Shown in pieces: positions 39,400 to 48,337 of a stretch of 64,000 nucleotides of DNA. This stretch comes from Methylorubrum rhodinum (GTDB lineage Bacteria; Pseudomonadota; Alphaproteobacteria; Rhizobiales; Beijerinckiaceae): assembly GCF_014199935.1 (NCBI RefSeq), contig NZ_JACHOP010000004.1, positions 276,443-340,442 on the forward strand, read 5' to 3'. The translations under genes and the position numbers were made by a program. The notes below the pieces were generated by a model, which had not been told where the DNA came from, did no database searches, and saw only the letters and a list, made by a program, of their open reading frames with translations. The number at the start of each line of letters is the position of its first letter. Position 1 is the stretch's first letter.

Positions 39400-40266
39400 T
39401 TAAAAGAGTCCGCCGCCGCCTTGCATGCGGCCGATGCCCTGCTTGGCCATGGCGTTGCCGGGGTCGAGGCGAGCCGCCTGCTGGTAGCTCTCGCTCGCCT
39501 CCTTGCGGCGGTTCGTCTTCTCGTAGGCGAGCCCGCGATAGGCCCAGGACGCGGAGTCCTTGGAGTTCACGTTCAGCGCCGCGTTGAAGTCCTCGATCGC
39601 CTTGTCGTACTGGTTCAACGCGATCAGGCTCTGGCCGCGGGCGGCGTAGGGCGCGGCGACGAAGGGGTTGCGGTCGATGGCGGCGGCGAAATCGCCGACC
39701 GCGTCCGGGTTCTGGCCCTGCTTCTGCCGCACGAGGCCCCGGGCATGATAGGCTTCCGCCGATTCCGGGGCGAGGCGGATCGCGACGTTGAGGTCGTTGA
39801 GCGCGCCGTCGAGGTCGCCCTGCGCCCGCTCCAGGTTCGCCCGGCCGATATAGGCGGCGGAGAAGTTCGGATCGTTGGCGATGGCCTTGGAGAAGTCCTG
39901 CATCGCCGCGTCGGTGCGGCCGGTCTGGCGGTAGGCGAGAGCGCGGTTGTTGTAGGCCGAGGCCGAGTTCGGATCGAGCTGGATCGACTTGGTGAAGTCG
40001 CCGATCGCGTCGCCGAACTGGCCCGAGCGGGCATAGGCCGCGCCGCGGGTGTTGTAGGCGCCGGCATCCGACGGATTGCGGGCGATCACGTCCGAGAGCG
40101 AGGCGATGTTGACGTTGGTGGCCCCCGTGGTGTCCGTCTCCATCACGGCGAACTGGCGCGGCGCGGTGGCGGTGCCGTAGGTCTCGCAGCCGGCGAGCGC
40201 CGCGGCCGTCAGCGCGACGGCGCCGATCAGCCTCGCCTTCGGCCCCTGCAGCGTCATCCCGATCAT
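39400..40266 (-). CDS. TPR-repeat lipoprotein
   Basis: A 288-residue lipoprotein (signal ending AALAGC, Cys27) with at least six tetratricopeptide repeats from about residue 55 to 275, for example AYNTRGAAYARSGQFGDAI, AYNNRALAYRQTGRTDAAM and AYHARGLVRQKQGQNPDAV. It is probably anchored in the envelope and acts as a protein scaffold. GGGGGAG precedes the ATG at 40266. Its C-terminus ends in GGGGLF. It lies behind the receiver gene on the same strand but 149 bases away, so a common role is not implied. Confidence 0.9.
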   Translation of the reverse strand: MIGMTLQGPKARLIGAVALTAAALAGCETYGTATAPRQFAVMETDTTGATNVNIASLSDVIARNPSDAGAYNTRGAAYARSGQFGDAIGDFTKSIQLDPNSASAYNNRALAYRQTGRTDAAMQDFSKAIANDPNFSAAYIGRANLERAQGDLDGALNDLNVAIRLAPESAEAYHARGLVRQKQGQNPDAVGDFAAAIDRNPFVAAPYAARGQSLIALNQYDKAIEDFNAALNVNSKDSASWAYRGLAYEKTNRRKEASESYQQAARLDPGNAMAKQGIGRMQGGGGLF

Positions 40267-40626
40267 TCTCGATTCTCCCCCGCGTCGCTTCCGCGGATGC
40301 CGGCCCCGGCGGACCTGAGTTCCATGCGTCGCGCACACGCTGGCGCAACACGGTGAACGGGCGCTTAAGGTCCGCGGAAACGGCGCCCCGTCCCGCTGCT
40401 CAAGCGGCGCGATGTGGCGAAGGTGTGGCCCGTCCCACCCTCCGCCGCCGACCGGCCGGCGGGCGGGCCAATCGGTCGCCCGCTGTTGCAGATGAGCGAC
40501 AGGACCGGGCGGCGTCGTTCAGGCTCGTCCGTCTCCCGGCGTCCGGGCTGGAACCTTCGCCGAGCCGCACCCGATGGCTGCCGATCGGCTCCGTCCCGCC
40601 CCGAACCGGAGACTCGCGCCGGCGGC
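40267..40626. other. gene-free gap between the TPR gene and purK
   Basis: About 360 bases holding the promoter of the TPR lipoprotein gene and the 3' side of purK. Just behind the purK stop, GCCGGCGGCTCAATCCGCCGCGGC (40618-40641) spans the stop codon and can form a hairpin. I see no reading frame with coding character and no RNA gene. Confidence 0.4.
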
Positions 40627-41745
40627 TCAATCCGCCGCGGCGAGCGGGATCAGCCGGGTGACGTGGCCCATCTTGCGGCCGGGGCGGGCCTCGGCCTTGC
40701 CGTAGAGGTGGAGATGGGCGCCGGCCTCCGCGAGCAGTGCGGGCCAGCGCTCGGAATCGTCGCCGATCAGGTTCTCCATCTCGACGGCCATGCCGCCGGT
40801 GCGGGCCGTGTCGCCGAGCGGCCAGCCGCAGACGGCGCGGACCGTCTGCGCGAATTGCGAGGTCAGCGCGCCTTCCGTGGTCCAGTGCCCGGAATTGTGC
40901 ACCCGCGGGGCGATCTCGTTGACGACGAGGCGGGCGGCGCCCGCCGCACCCTCGACCTCGAACAGCTCGACGGCGAGCACGCCGACATAATCGAGCGCCT
41001 CGGCAATCGTGCGGGCGATCGCCGCCGCCGCCGCCGCGGTCGCCGGATCGAGGCCGGGGGCGGGCACGCGGGTGAGCGCCAGGATGTGGTCGCGGTGCTC
41101 GTTCTCGCAGGGCTCGTAGGCGGCGAAGGCACCGTCCGGTCCGCGGGCGGCCACCACCGAGATTTCTCGTAGAAACGGCACGAACCCTTCGAGGATGCAG
41201 GGCGCGCCGTCGAAGCCGGCGAGGATCGCCGCCGCGTCGTCGCCCTCGCGGATCGAGCGCTGGCCCTTGCCGTCGTAGCCGAAGCGGCGGGTTTTCAGGA
41301 TGGCCGGCCGCCCGAGATCGGCGAGAGCCGCTTCCAGATCCTGCGCCGTGTCGACCGCCCGGTAGGGCGCCGTCGGAATGCCGAGGCCATTCACAAAATC
41401 CTTCTCGACCAGCCGGTCCTGCGTGGTCAGCAGGGCCTGCGCGCTCGGGCGCACGGTCGCGTGCTCGGCCAGGATCGCGGCGGTCGCGTGCGGAATGTTC
41501 TCGAACTCGTAAGTGACCACGTCGCAGGCCTCGGCGAAGGCCGCGAGCGCCGCCGCGTCCTCGTAGGCCGCGACCGTGTGGGCGGCGGCGACGTCGAAGG
41601 CCGGGCTGTCGGCGTCGGGGGCGTAGACGTGGACCTTGAGGCCGTAATTCGCCGCCGCGAGCGCGATCATGCGGCCGAGCTGGCCGCCGCCGACGATGCC
41701 GAGGGTGGCGCCGGGCCGGATCGGCGAGGGCGTGGAGGTGATCAT
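40627..41745 (-). CDS. purK: N5-carboxyaminoimidazole ribonucleotide synthase PurK
   Basis: A 372-residue ATP-grasp enzyme that carboxylates AIR with bicarbonate in purine synthesis. GIVGGGQLGRMIALAA, TYEFENIPH, KTRRFGYDGKGQ, FVPFLREISVVAARG, VELFEVEG and EIAPRVHNSGHWTTEG are PurK hallmarks. It follows purE with a 34-base gap in the usual purEK order. Confidence 0.97.
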   Translation of the reverse strand: MITSTPSPIRPGATLGIVGGGQLGRMIALAAANYGLKVHVYAPDADSPAFDVAAAHTVAAYEDAAALAAFAEACDVVTYEFENIPHATAAILAEHATVRPSAQALLTTQDRLVEKDFVNGLGIPTAPYRAVDTAQDLEAALADLGRPAILKTRRFGYDGKGQRSIREGDDAAAILAGFDGAPCILEGFVPFLREISVVAARGPDGAFAAYEPCENEHRDHILALTRVPAPGLDPATAAAAAAIARTIAEALDYVGVLAVELFEVEGAAGAARLVVNEIAPRVHNSGHWTTEGALTSQFAQTVRAVCGWPLGDTARTGGMAVEMENLIGDDSERWPALLAEAGAHLHLYGKAEARPGRKMGHVTRLIPLAAAD

Positions 41746-41779
41746 CGGATTCTGGCGTCTGTCAGGGCTGGCAAAACGA

Positions 41780-42277
41780 TCAGGGCTGGGTGGTGTCGGG
41801 CCGCTCGGACACGGACTCGCTCTGGCGGGCGCGCCATGCGTCGAGCCGGGCGGCGAGGTCGGGGTCGGTCAGCGCCAGCACCGCGGCGGCCAGCAGCGCG
41901 GCGTTGACCGCGCCGGCCCGGCCGATGGCGAGCGTGCCCACGGGAATGCCAGCCGGCATCTGTACGATCGAGAGCAGGCTGTCCTGCCCCGAGAGCGCCT
42001 TGGATTCCACCGGCACGCCGAAGACCGGCAGCGGCGTCATCGCTGCCGCCATGCCGGGTAGGTGGGCGGCCCCCCCGGCGCCCGCGATCACCACCTTGAA
42101 GCCCACCTCCCGCGCGCCCTTGGCGAAGGCGACGAGCCGGTCCGGGGTGCGGTGGGCCGAGACGATGCGGGCGTCGTAGGCGATCTGGAGCGCGTCGAGC
42201 GTCTCGGCGGCGTGCCGCATGGTCGCCCAGTCCGACTGGCTCCCCATGATGATCGCGACCGGGGGAGATCCCGCCAT
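41780..42277 (-). CDS. purE: N5-carboxyaminoimidazole ribonucleotide mutase PurE (class I)
   Basis: A 165-residue mutase converting N5-CAIR to [34 protein letters not shown] and [26 protein letters not shown] are the PurE active-site blocks including the catalytic histidine of SAHRTP. It heads the purE-purK operon. Confidence 0.97.
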   Translation of the reverse strand: MAGSPPVAIIMGSQSDWATMRHAAETLDALQIAYDARIVSAHRTPDRLVAFAKGAREVGFKVVIAGAGGAAHLPGMAAAMTPLPVFGVPVESKALSGQDSLLSIVQMPAGIPVGTLAIGRAGAVNAALLAAAVLALTDPDLAARLDAWRARQSESVSERPDTTQP

Positions 42278-42496
42278 CGTCGTCCTGATCCGCTGCGCAC
42301 GAGAGACGGGCCCGCGCCCGCGAAGCGGGTCGCATAACAGGGGCGCGCGTGCGCTCGCAAGCGCGGCCGGAGGATCGGGCCGGAAGCGGCGGAAAAACTC
42401 GGGGAACCGAGCGTTTTGCCGGAGCCGAAGCCGGGGAACCGCGTTGTGAGCGTAACAGCCCTTATGGGGCCTCCCTTACAACCAGCGAGTCTTCCG

Positions 42497-42673
42497 ATGT
42501 CCGTTCAGGACCCGACCACCCGCGCCCGCACGCCCTCCCACATCGACATCCACGACACCACCAGCCGCCGCCACTGGGCCGATCTGCTGCAGGTCTCCGA
42601 CGAGCGCCTGCGCAAGGCCGTCCGCATGGTCGGCACCCGCGTCTCCAGCGTCACGGCCTATCTGGCGAAGTGA
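42497..42673 (+). CDS. DUF3606 small protein
   Basis: A 58-residue soluble protein, MSVQDPTTRARTPSHIDIHD..., with the DUF3606 core WADLLQVSDERLRKAVRMVG followed by VTAYL. These small proteins are common in Hyphomicrobiales and often stress-linked; function unknown. The start at 42497 gives the family's full domain. It is convergent with the DUF465 gene at 42698. Confidence 0.82.
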   Translation: MSVQDPTTRARTPSHIDIHDTTSRRHWADLLQVSDERLRKAVRMVGTRVSSVTAYLAK

Positions 42674-42697
42674 ACGCCGACAGCGTGGCGCCCGGCA

Positions 42698-42919
42698 TCA
42701 GGCGATGATGTCGGGCGTCATCTGGTCCTCGAGGAGGTTGATGCGGTCGCGCAGGATCAGCTTGCGCTTCTTCAGCCGCTGGATCTGCAACTGATCGCCC
42801 GCCATGCTCAGCTTGAGCGCCTCGATCGCCTCGTCGAGATCCCGGTGCTCCTCGCGCAACCGGCTGAGCTCGCCCGCCGGATCGGGGCTTGGATCGTTGG
42901 CAACCTCTTCCGCCATCAT
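42698..42919 (-). CDS. DUF465 (YdcH) coiled-coil protein, first copy
   Basis: A 73-residue protein dominated by a helical hairpin: LSRLREEHRDLDEAIEALK and IQRLKKRKLILRDRINLLED. The pattern LKKRKLxLRDxIxxLE is the DUF465 signature. The start at 42919 (MMAEEV) is used because sequence further upstream is not coding-like. It is divergent from a second DUF465 gene at 43167 across 247 bases. Confidence 0.85.
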   Translation of the reverse strand: MMAEEVANDPSPDPAGELSRLREEHRDLDEAIEALKLSMAGDQLQIQRLKKRKLILRDRINLLEDQMTPDIIA

Positions 42920-43166
42920 CGCTCGAAACACGCCATCGCACCGACCGCCGCGACCATGCGCCAAGCCTCCCAGCGGAGCAAGGCGGCAGGATCGACTTGG
43001 CCGATTCGGCCGGGGATGACGGGCCTGAAAAACCCTTCCGCAAAGTGGCACGATTTTGAAATCAGCTTGTTAGCCCAGGGTACATTTTGCCGCCGAATGG
43101 CTTCGACAGCGGCGTCATCCTGTGCCAGTCTACCCGTGTCGGAAACGATGAGAGGAGCCACACCTC

Positions 43167-43346
43167 ATGTCCTTGCAGACGCATTTGAGCCAGCTCGCCG
43201 CCAAGCACGACGCCCTCGAGCGCGAGCTTCACGACGCGATCCAGTCGCCTTCCACCAACGACCTGCGCATCGCCGAACTCAAGCGTAAGAAACTGCAACT
43301 CAAGGACGAAATCCAGCGCCTCCAGTCCGGCGAGACGCTGCACTAG
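43167..43346 (+). CDS. DUF465 (YdcH) coiled-coil protein, second copy
   Basis: A 59-residue protein, MSLQTHLSQLAAKHDALERE..., with the same helical hairpin ending RIAELKRKKLQLKDEIQRLQ. GAGGAG lies eight bases before the ATG at 43167. A terminator follows at once, so it is a one-gene unit. YdcH/DUF465 proteins are abundant small proteins of unknown function. The two copies in this window share the LKxxKLxLxDxI core but differ in their ends. Confidence 0.85.
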   Translation: MSLQTHLSQLAAKHDALERELHDAIQSPSTNDLRIAELKRKKLQLKDEIQRLQSGETLH

Positions 43347-43358
43347 GCGCCCATCCCG

Positions 43359-43393
43359 AGGCCCGCGGCACCCGCCGCCGGGCCTTTTTCTTT
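43359..43393 (+). terminator. rho-independent terminator after DUF465 gene
   Basis: The stem GGCCCGCGGC / GCCGCCGGGCC is followed by TTTTTCTTTG, 13 bases past the stop at 43346. Confidence 0.85.
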
Positions 43394-43530
43394 GTTCATC
43401 GCGTTTGCCGCCGCCTGGGCCTCCAGCGCGGCGGTCTTCGTTTTCGGGGTGCGGCGGGCAAAACCGCGCTATCATCGCGGCCGACGAGCCCGGAGCGAAC
43501 CGGGCCCCGCGAGGAAGCCCCGAGACTGCC

Positions 43531-45447
43531 ATGACCGACGCCCCGCGCCGCTACGCCGACCTCCACGCCGCGTCGCTCGCCGACCGCGAGGGCTTCTGGC
43601 TCGATGCGGCACGAGCCATTGATTGGGACGAGGCGCCGACCCGCGCCTTCGACGAAGCCCAAGGCGCCTACGGCCGCTGGTTCCCGGAGGCCCGGCTCAA
43701 CGTCTGCCGCAACGCCGTCGACCGCCACGCCGAGGGAGGCCGCGCCGACCAGCCCGCGATCATCCACGATTCGCCCGTCACCGGCACGCAGCGCACGATC
43801 ACCTACGGGCAATTGCAGGACGAGGTGTCGGTCCTCGCGGGACTGCTGGCCGATCTCGGCGTCGGCCACGGCGACCGGGTCGTCGTCTACATGCCGATGG
43901 TGCCGGAGGCGCTCTTCACGATGCTGGCCTGCGCCCGGCTCGGGGCGATCCACTCGGTGGTGTTCGGGGGCTTCGCCGCCAACGAACTCGCCGCCCGCAT
44001 CGAGGACGCCGCGCCCAAGGTGATTCTGGCGGCCTCCTGCGGCATCGAGCCGACCCGCGTCGTCGCCTACAAGCCGCTGCTCGACGCCGCCATCGACCGC
44101 TCCGCCCACAAGCCGGAGGCCTGCCTGATCCTGCAGAGGCCGCAGGCCGTGGCGGACATGACCGAGGGCCGCGACCGCGATTGGGCGACAAGCGTCGCGC
44201 AGGCGCGGCGCGACGGGCGGCGCGCCGATCCGGTGCCGGTGGCGGCGACCGACCCGCTCTACATCCTCTACACCTCGGGCACGACCGGGCGGCCGAAGGG
44301 CGTGGTGCGCGATTCCGGCGGCTACTGCGTCGCGCTGACGTGGTCGATGACGAACCTCTACGACGTGGCGCCGGGGGAGGTGTATTTCTGCGCCTCCGAC
44401 ATCGGCTGGGTCGTGGGCCATTCCTACATCGTCTACGCGCCGCTGCTGCACGGCTGCACCACGGTGCTCTACGAGGGCAAGCCGGTCGGCACGCCGGATG
44501 CCGGCGCCTTCTGGCGGGTCGCGGCCGAGCACGGCGTCTCGACGCTGTTCACCGCGCCGACGGCCCTGCGCGCGATCAAGAAGGAAGACCCGCGCGCCCA
44601 AAAACTCGCCGATTACGATCTCTCGCGCCTGCGTGCCCTGTTCCTCGCGGGCGAGCGGGCCGACCCGGATTCTGTCGCCTGGGCCGAGCGGGCCTTAGGG
44701 AAACCGGTGATCGACCATTGGTGGCAGACCGAGACCGGCTGGGCCATCGCCGGCAACCCGCTCGGCGTCGAGCCCCTGCCGGTCAAGCACGGCTCCACCG
44801 CCAAGCCGATGCCGGGCTACGACCTCCACGTCCTCGACGAGGCCGGCAAGCCGGTGCCAACCGGCACGATGGGCACCATCGCGCTGAAACTGCCGCTGCC
44901 GCCGAGCTGCCTGCCGACCCTGTGGAACGCCGACGAGCGCTTCCGCCAGAGCTACCTCACGACGTTTCCCGGATATTACGACACCTCGGACGCGGGCGTC
45001 GTCGATGCCGACGGCTACGTCACCGTGCTGGGACGGACCGACGACATCATCAACGTCGCCGGCCACCGTCTTTCCACCGGCGGCATGGAGGCGGTGCTGG
45101 CCTCGCACCCCGATGTCGCCGAATGCGCCGTGATCGGCATCCGCGACGCGCTGAAAGGCGAAGCGCCCTGCGGCTTCGTCGTCCTCAAGTCCGGCGTCGA
45201 CAAGCCGCCGGAGGTCTTGGAGCGGGAGTTGGTCGCCAAGGTGCGCGACGAGATCGGCCCGGTGGCGGCCTTCCGCCTCGCGCTGACCGTCGGGCGCCTG
45301 CCCAAGACGCGCTCGGGCAAGATTTTGCGCGCCACGATGAAGCGCATCGCCGACGGCGAGGATTTCGCCATGCCGCCGACCATCGAGGACCCGGCGGTGC
45401 TGGAAGAGATCGGGGTGAGCTTGAAGGAGCGGGGAATCGGGGGGTGA
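43531..45447 (+). CDS. prpE: propionyl-CoA synthetase PrpE-type
   Basis: A 638-residue acyl-CoA synthetase of the acetyl/propionyl group. The AMP-binding loop YILYTSGTTGRPKGVVR, ASDIGWVVGHSYIVY, HWWQTETGW, GYYDTSDAG, LGRTDDIINVAGHRLSTGG and the C-terminal acylated lysine motif LPKTRSGKILR are present. GHRLSTGGME and overall pattern favour propionyl- over acetyl-CoA synthetase. The start at 43531 has GAGGAAG upstream; the frame continues upstream without coding character. In this metabolism it would salvage propionate into the ethylmalonyl-CoA/methylmalonyl-CoA route (inference). Confidence 0.92.
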   Translation: MTDAPRRYADLHAASLADREGFWLDAARAIDWDEAPTRAFDEAQGAYGRWFPEARLNVCRNAVDRHAEGGRADQPAIIHDSPVTGTQRTITYGQLQDEVSVLAGLLADLGVGHGDRVVVYMPMVPEALFTMLACARLGAIHSVVFGGFAANELAARIEDAAPKVILAASCGIEPTRVVAYKPLLDAAIDRSAHKPEACLILQRPQAVADMTEGRDRDWATSVAQARRDGRRADPVPVAATDPLYILYTSGTTGRPKGVVRDSGGYCVALTWSMTNLYDVAPGEVYFCASDIGWVVGHSYIVYAPLLHGCTTVLYEGKPVGTPDAGAFWRVAAEHGVSTLFTAPTALRAIKKEDPRAQKLADYDLSRLRALFLAGERADPDSVAWAERALGKPVIDHWWQTETGWAIAGNPLGVEPLPVKHGSTAKPMPGYDLHVLDEAGKPVPTGTMGTIALKLPLPPSCLPTLWNADERFRQSYLTTFPGYYDTSDAGVVDADGYVTVLGRTDDIINVAGHRLSTGGMEAVLASHPDVAECAVIGIRDALKGEAPCGFVVLKSGVDKPPEVLERELVAKVRDEIGPVAAFRLALTVGRLPKTRSGKILRATMKRIADGEDFAMPPTIEDPAVLEEIGVSLKERGIGG

Positions 45448-45505
45448 GACGTCGCCATCGCCGTCGCAGAGTGTTCGAGCGCCGGAAGTTCTGTCAGGAT
45501 ACGGT

Positions 45506-45742
45506 ATGGCTCACGACCTGAAACTCGCCCCTGACCTGCAGGCCCGCGTCGATGCCGTCGCCGCGCGAGCAGGCCGCTCGGCGGGCGAGGTGATCGCCGA
45601 CGCGCTCGAACACGGCCATTCCCTCGAATGGCAGGAGCGGTTCGTCGAGAAGGTCCGCGCCGGGATCGAGGACGCCGATGCCGGCCGCTTCGCCACGCCC
45701 GCCGATTTCGAGCGGGTTCGGAATAAATATCGCCAAAGCTGA
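45506..45742 (+). CDS. ParD/CopG-like antitoxin
   Basis: A 78-residue protein with an N-terminal ribbon-helix-helix-like half (MAHDLKLAPDLQARVDAVAARAGRSAGEVIADAL would form strand-helix-helix) and a helical toxin-binding tail (WQERFVEKVRAGIEDADAGRF). Its stop overlaps the ATG of the next gene as TGATG. This order and coupling are typical of antitoxins, which bind their own promoter and neutralise the toxin. Confidence 0.85.
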   Translation: MAHDLKLAPDLQARVDAVAARAGRSAGEVIADALEHGHSLEWQERFVEKVRAGIEDADAGRFATPADFERVRNKYRQS

Positions 45743-46026
45743 TGCGCGTCTTTTGGACTCGCGCCTCGCTGGACAGCTTGGAAGCGATCACGGACTACAT
45801 CGGGCATCATAATCCCGCCGCTGCCGCGCGGCTGGTCGATGACATCTTGGATCGCACGAACGCTCTGCTGTCTGCAAATCCGGCGGCGGGTCGGACAGGA
45901 CGCACTGACGGAACCCGCGAGTTCGTCCTGTCGGGTACGCCCTACATCGTTGTCTACAGGGTTCGAGACTGCGTGGAAGTTCTTGCCGTCATCCACGGCG
46001 CCCGACAATGGCCTGACGATTTCTGA
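45742..46026 (+). CDS. RelE/ParE family toxin
   Basis: A 94-residue ParE/RelE-fold protein: FWTRASLDSLEAITDYIGHHNPAAA at the N-terminus, then GRTGRTDGTREFVLSGTPYIVVYRV, where the conserved GR-G---REF--- pattern of ParE-type toxins is clear, and VLAVIHGARQWP at the end. The HGARQWP C-terminus and lack of an obvious RNase histidine cluster point to ParE (gyrase) rather than RelE (mRNA) action, but this is inference. It is coupled to the antitoxin gene. Confidence 0.88.
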   Translation: MRVFWTRASLDSLEAITDYIGHHNPAAAARLVDDILDRTNALLSANPAAGRTGRTDGTREFVLSGTPYIVVYRVRDCVEVLAVIHGARQWPDDF

Positions 46027-46091
46027 TTTCGCATGCCATTGCGAGATGACGTGCGGTGATCGGATGTTTTTCCCGAAACTGCGCTCCCCCC

Positions 46092-47069
46092 TCACTTCAT
46101 CTGCAAGCTATCCACCACCTGCCGGAACAGCGGCAGCACGTCGGAGCGCTGGTCGGCGCGGGTGACGCCGACGGCGCGGATGTAGCCGTCGGGGTTGAAG
46201 CGGATGGTCTGGGCCACGACGACCGGCGTGCTGGACGGGATATCGACGGCGCGGGCGACGATTTCGTGCCAGTCGATGCCGTTCTGGCGGTAGCTCTGCG
46301 AGCGCTCGATCTGGAAGTCCTTCATGGTCTGGTTGGCGAACAGGGCCTGACGGGCGAGGCCGTCGCGCTGCTCCTGCGGCGTCGCGCTCTGGAACGCCTG
46401 GGCGATCACGAGGATCGGTTGTTCCATCGCCGCGATCTGGTCGCGGGGGCCGAGCGTCATCAGCACCGAGTTGCCGGCGAGCGCCCGCAACGGGCGGAAG
46501 CCTGCCGGGTCGCCGACGCGGAAGGGCAGGGCGGCGACCTGCTCGTCGAGGCCGAGCGCCGGGCGCAGCTTCACGCTGGTGAGCATGGAGCGGATGGCCT
46601 CCTCGCTCTCGACGCCGCTGGCAGCCTGGGCGATGACGAGGCCGGTTACATCGGTGCCGCCGACGATGAGCAGCCACTTGTTGACCGCGGGCACGCCCTG
46701 GGCGTCCGAGGCGGTGGCCTCGCCGGTGAACAGCACGCCCGGCATCCCGTCGGCGAGCGTCACCGACTCGCGCGAGCGCACGACCAATCCTTGCGTCTTC
46801 AGGGTCTCGTCGGTGAAGCTCTGCTCCATCTCCGTGTAGGCCGGGCCGGGCAGCTCGACCACCGAGACGACGGCACCGCCGCCCTTGCGCTCGAAACCGG
46901 TGAAGCGCTTCGAGATAACCATGTCGGCGGGCGCCGCGAAGCCGAAGCGGGAACTCGGCGGGAACACGGCGTCCTGGGCGAGGGCGCCGCGCGGAATCGC
47001 GGGCATCGCCGCGCCCGCGAGCAGGAGGGCGACCGCCAGGCGGCGGAGGGACTGACGCAACGGTGTCAC
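46092..47069 (-). CDS. exported protein of unknown function
   Basis: A 325-residue protein with a signal peptide (LRRLAVALLLAGAAMPAIP, cleavage near ALAQD) and a soluble periplasmic part. The mature region has two similar-looking halves, each starting with a strand-rich stretch (FGFAAPADMVISKRFTGFE and ALGLDEQVAALPFRVGDPAGFRPL) and carrying long hydrophobic strands, but no family that I recognise. GTG at 47069 is favoured since GGAGA sits six bases upstream; an ATG at 47099 would add ten residues. It is divergent from the TonB-C-like gene. Confidence 0.75.
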   Translation of the reverse strand: MTPLRQSLRRLAVALLLAGAAMPAIPRGALAQDAVFPPSSRFGFAAPADMVISKRFTGFERKGGGAVVSVVELPGPAYTEMEQSFTDETLKTQGLVVRSRESVTLADGMPGVLFTGEATASDAQGVPAVNKWLLIVGGTDVTGLVIAQAASGVESEEAIRSMLTSVKLRPALGLDEQVAALPFRVGDPAGFRPLRALAGNSVLMTLGPRDQIAAMEQPILVIAQAFQSATPQEQRDGLARQALFANQTMKDFQIERSQSYRQNGIDWHEIVARAVDIPSSTPVVVAQTIRFNPDGYIRAVGVTRADQRSDVLPLFRQVVDSLQMK

Positions 47070-47282
47070 CACTCGTCTCCGAAAAGCACGCGCCCGCATG
47101 GAGCGCGCGGTTGCGATGGGTCGGCTGCGGCGCCGGGCCTGTCAAGCAGGAGCGTCGCGCGGCACAGGCGCCGCCGCCTGGGGACGGCGTGGCGGAACTT
47201 AACGGATGTTGCAATTCATCGTTGAGGATCGGCGGTCCGCCCCCTAAAGCTTGGCCGTTGCGAGAGGGAGCGTGCGGGAACG

Positions 47283-48320
47283 ATGCGGCGTGCGATCGGA
47301 GCCATGGGCCTGCTGCTCCTGTGCTTGGTCGGCCCGCCCCCGGCGCAGGCCTCCGACGCGACCGAGGTCTCGGGCGTGCAGGCCTATCGTCAGCAGCTCG
47401 CCCGCACCTTGATGCAGAAGGTCAGGAACCTCCGGCACAGGACGCCGGGCGGAACGGTCCTCGTCCGCTTCGTCGTCGGCCGCGACGGGGTCGTGACCCA
47501 GTCGGGGATCGAGACCTCGTCGGGGGCCGAGGCGACCGATCGTCTGGCCGCGAGGATCGTTCCGGTCGGGACGAAGCTGCCGCCCCTGCCGGCGGAGGCG
47601 CCGATCCCGTCGCTGGCCGTGACGGTGCCGCTGCACTTCGTGGGGCGGGAGGCGCCGATGACCGAGAGCCTGAACGCCTACCGGCTCGAACTTCTAAGGC
47701 TGTTCGCGTACCGGGTTCGGGGGCTGCCGCACAGGATGCTGACCGGCGGCAGGCTCGCCATCCGATTCACCGTCGAGCGGGAGGGCCTCGTCACGCATTC
47801 GGCCATCGCCCGCTCGTCGGGCAACCAATCCATCGACGAACTCGGATTGCGGATCGTGCCGGTCGGCCTGAAGGTGCCGCCGATGCCCCCGGATCTGGGG
47901 CCCCGGATGCAGATCACCTTGCCGCTGCGGTTCGGGCTGGCCCCAACATCTGATCAAGGCTGCCGCTCCGCCCCGGCCTCGTCCTTCTTCGGGCGCCAGC
48001 GCCGCCATTGCCGCTCGATCCAGCGGGCGGCCTTCTCCATCGGCACCTTGAGGGCGGGCACGTCCTGCGCCAGCAGGGCGAGGCCGAGCGGCAGCATCCA
48101 CAGCCCGAGCACGGGCAGGATCGAGAAGATTCCGCCCAGGATCAGCAGGACCGCGGCCAGCACCCGCATGGGGAAGCGCGCGGGCTCGCGCAGCCACGCG
48201 ACGATCCTCCGGCCGCGCTCCGGCAGCTTGGCGCAGGCGCGGTCGACCCGCGCGTCCCAGTCCTGCGCCGTCACCACCCTGGGCTCGTCTGTCGCGTGTT
48301 CCATGCCTCTCATATGGTGA
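47283..48320 (+). CDS. exported double TonB C-terminal-like protein with an antisense tail
   Basis: A 345-residue frame. It has a signal peptide (cleaved near PAQAS, residue 24) and two homologous blocks of about 90 residues: YRQQLARTLMQKVRNLRHRT with VLVRFVVGRDGVVTQSGI, and YRLELLRLFAYRVRGLPHRM with LAIRFTVEREGLVTHSAI; each ends RIVPVG-K-PP-P. The pattern is that of TonB C-terminal domains, but there is no membrane anchor or Pro-rich spacer of a true TonB. The natural end of the second block is about residue 222 (47950); the remaining 120 residues are the complement of the minus-strand gene at 47954 and have no domain character. A one-base shift at that point would meet TGA at 47951. Confidence 0.65.
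   Translation: MRRAIGAMGLLLLCLVGPPPAQASDATEVSGVQAYRQQLARTLMQKVRNLRHRTPGGTVLVRFVVGRDGVVTQSGIETSSGAEATDRLAARIVPVGTKLPPLPAEAPIPSLAVTVPLHFVGREAPMTESLNAYRLELLRLFAYRVRGLPHRMLTGGRLAIRFTVEREGLVTHSAIARSSGNQSIDELGLRIVPVGLKVPPMPPDLGPRMQITLPLRFGLAPTSDQGCRSAPASSFFGRQRRHCRSIQRAAFSIGTLRAGTSCASRARPSGSIHSPSTGRIEKIPPRISRTAASTRMGKRAGSRSHATILRPRSGSLAQARSTRASQSCAVTTLGSSVACSMPLIW
47954..48313 (-). CDS. small membrane protein, PGPGW-like
   Basis: A 119-residue protein with a soluble N-terminal half (DWDARVDRACAKLPERGRRI) and a hydrophobic hairpin, FPMRVLAAVLLILGGIFSILPVLGLWMLPLGLALLAQDVP, followed by a basic Trp-rich tail (RWIERQWRRWRP). The LP-LGLWMLPLGLALLAxDVP pattern is common in small alphaproteobacterial membrane proteins with no known function. 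Start either 48313 or 48304; neither has a strong ribosome site. It lies entirely antisense to the tail of the plus-strand gene at 47283-48320, and I regard this strand as the real one. Confidence 0.7.
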   Translation of the reverse strand: MRGMEHATDEPRVVTAQDWDARVDRACAKLPERGRRIVAWLREPARFPMRVLAAVLLILGGIFSILPVLGLWMLPLGLALLAQDVPALKVPMEKAARWIERQWRRWRPKKDEAGAERQP

Positions 48321-48337
48321 GGCGCGCCGAAAAAGCC

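Noticed and set aside
43046..43059. Sigma-54-like TGGCACGATTTTGA upstream of the second DUF465 gene
   Set aside because: The -24 half is perfect but the -12 GC is GA; one essential base is wrong, so I do not call a promoter.
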